A stretch of DNA of 64,000 nt from Pectobacterium aroidearum. Lineage in GTDB: Bacteria; Pseudomonadota; Gammaproteobacteria; Enterobacterales; Enterobacteriaceae. A program made the translations under genes and the position numbers. Positions within the stretch are counted from its first letter, which is position 1. Each line of letters opens with the position of its first letter. The notes under the pieces were generated by a model. It was not told the origin of the DNA, did not search any database, and saw only the letters and a list, made by a program, of their open reading frames with translations. Location of the stretch: positions 4,464,001 through 4,528,000 of the forward strand of contig NZ_CP065044.1 in NCBI RefSeq assembly GCF_015689195.1. The letters are read 5' to 3'. Shown here piece after piece: positions 63,164-64,000 of the stretch.

Positions 63164-64000
63164 TCAGCTTTCCTCAACCACCATATTGCTGGCCTTTAAT
63201 CTCGCCGCTTCATCGCTTGGCGTCGCACCGAAATAGCGCTTAAATTCCCGGCTAAACTGCGACACGCTCTCATACCCTACGCGAGCCGCCGCGACTCCCG
63301 CTCTCAGCCCCTCGTTGATCATCATCACGCGCGCTTTATGTAAGCGATAGGATTTCAGATACTGCAAAGGCGATGTGTTGGTCACCGCTTTGAAGTTATG
63401 ATGAAACGCCGAAATGCTCATGTTCACTTCGGCTGCCAGCTGTTCCACATTCAGGTTATCGGCATAGTGGTTTTCGATACGTCGCAGAGACTTGGCAATC
63501 TGACTGAAGTGCGTGTGCCGATTAACCAACGCCTGTAATGCTGCACCGCGTTCGCCGCAGAGCATATGATAGATAATCTCGCGCACAATCGTCGGCCCCA
63601 GTACACGGGCATCGCGTGGGTTATCCATCGCATCTAACAGCCGTTCAACCGCACACAGAATCTCATCGGTCAGCGGCGCGCTGTTCACCCCGCACGTACA
63701 AGAACAGGGGCGGACCGCGCTATCGTCGTCACCAATGTCGATCAGCAAGTCCTGAAGCATCTGGATATCGATACGGATCGCCATCCCCACCAGCGGATGT
63801 TCAGCGCTGGCTATCGTTTCACATTCGAACGGCAGCGGCACCGTCATCAGCAGGTAGTTTTCCGGGTCATACTGGAAGGTTTTCCCCCCTACATAGCCAA
63901 TCTTTTGCCCCTGAAAAATGATGACGATCGTCGGCTCATACATGACCGGCACGCGCGGGTGGTGCTGTTCCGTATAAAGAATTTTGACCTGAGGCACGAG
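63164..64000 (-). CDS. yqhC: AraC-family regulator YqhC, 5' end outside the window
   Basis: At least 277 residues are present; the frame stays open to the window edge and the family is about 318 aa, so a short N-terminal part is missing. An N-terminal cupin-like sensor ([20 protein letters not shown]) precedes two AraC helix-turn-helices ([20 protein letters not shown] and [20 protein letters not shown]). E. coli YqhC senses aldehydes such as glyoxal and activates yqhD. A Cys pair in SCTCG (about 100) may be the sensor. Confidence 0.9.
   Translation of the reverse strand, partial: LVPQVKILYTEQHHPRVPVMYEPTIVIIFQGQKIGYVGGKTFQYDPENYLLMTVPLPFECETIASAEHPLVGMAIRIDIQMLQDLLIDIGDDDSAVRPCSCTCGVNSAPLTDEILCAVERLLDAMDNPRDARVLGPTIVREIIYHMLCGERGAALQALVNRHTHFSQIAKSLRRIENHYADNLNVEQLAAEVNMSISAFHHNFKAVTNTSPLQYLKSYRLHKARVMMINEGLRAGVAAARVGYESVSQFSREFKRYFGATPSDEAARLKASNMVVEES

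Overview
The window looks like a chromosomal segment of a soft-rot enterobacterium, most likely Pectobacterium. This rests on Enterobacterales gene order (lptG-lptF / pepA-holC-valS, yjgN / yjgM / rraB / argI, pyrLBI-ridA, exbBD / metC-yghB-yqhC), protein sequences close to but distinct from E. coli, an ERIC-like element and a complete sucrose (scr) regulon. The species cannot be fixed from the sequence alone.

Layout. 1-1207: edge of a genomic island, with a P4-type integrase (cut by the window) facing a tRNA-Leu(CAA) gene. 1386-8915: LPS export genes lptGF, then pepA, holC and valS. 8982-15350: kptA, a chemoreceptor, a secreted alpha/beta hydrolase, an M48 protease, an ERIC-like repeat and yjgN. 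15645-22803: yjgM, rraB, ArgR-controlled argI, two tandem PAS-HTH regulators, a candidate small RNA, a yjgK-like gene, the pyrLBI operon with leader peptide and attenuator, and ridA. 23025-26966: a four-gene Anbu (proteasome-like) cluster. 27241-30054: anaerobic ribonucleotide reductase nrdDG, preceded by two NrdR-type boxes and two perfect DnaA boxes. 30066-35094: an NAD(P)-binding protein, yhbP, an HxlR regulator divergent from an MFS pump, a PLP enzyme and an unknown small protein.

35273-47936 is a complete type I-E CRISPR-Cas locus: cas3, cse1, cse2, cas7, cas5, cas6e, cas1 and cas2 on the minus strand, then a 24-repeat array and a second, decayed array. A RelE-like toxin with an XRE antitoxin separates the two arrays. 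HicAB and an antitoxin remnant sit between cas3 and cse1.

The most interesting signal lies at 44137-44274, upstream of cse1. Two degenerate CRISPR repeats on the plus strand, opposite to the real arrays, flank a 20-nt pseudo-spacer. The first 15 positions of the pseudo-spacer match the cse1 upstream region 60 bp away, next to a perfect AAG PAM. The single mismatch is at position 12, one of the sixth positions that I-E Cascade leaves unpaired. The matched stretch covers a candidate -35 box of the cas operon. This has the architecture of a crRNA-like self-repressor (CreR/CreA type), by which Cascade would set its own level.

47973-64000: a bactofilin, the scrK / scrYAB / scrR sucrose genes with shared operator motifs, exbBD with a Fur-like box, a TRAP transporter inserted between exbB and metC, then metC, yghB and the start of yqhC.
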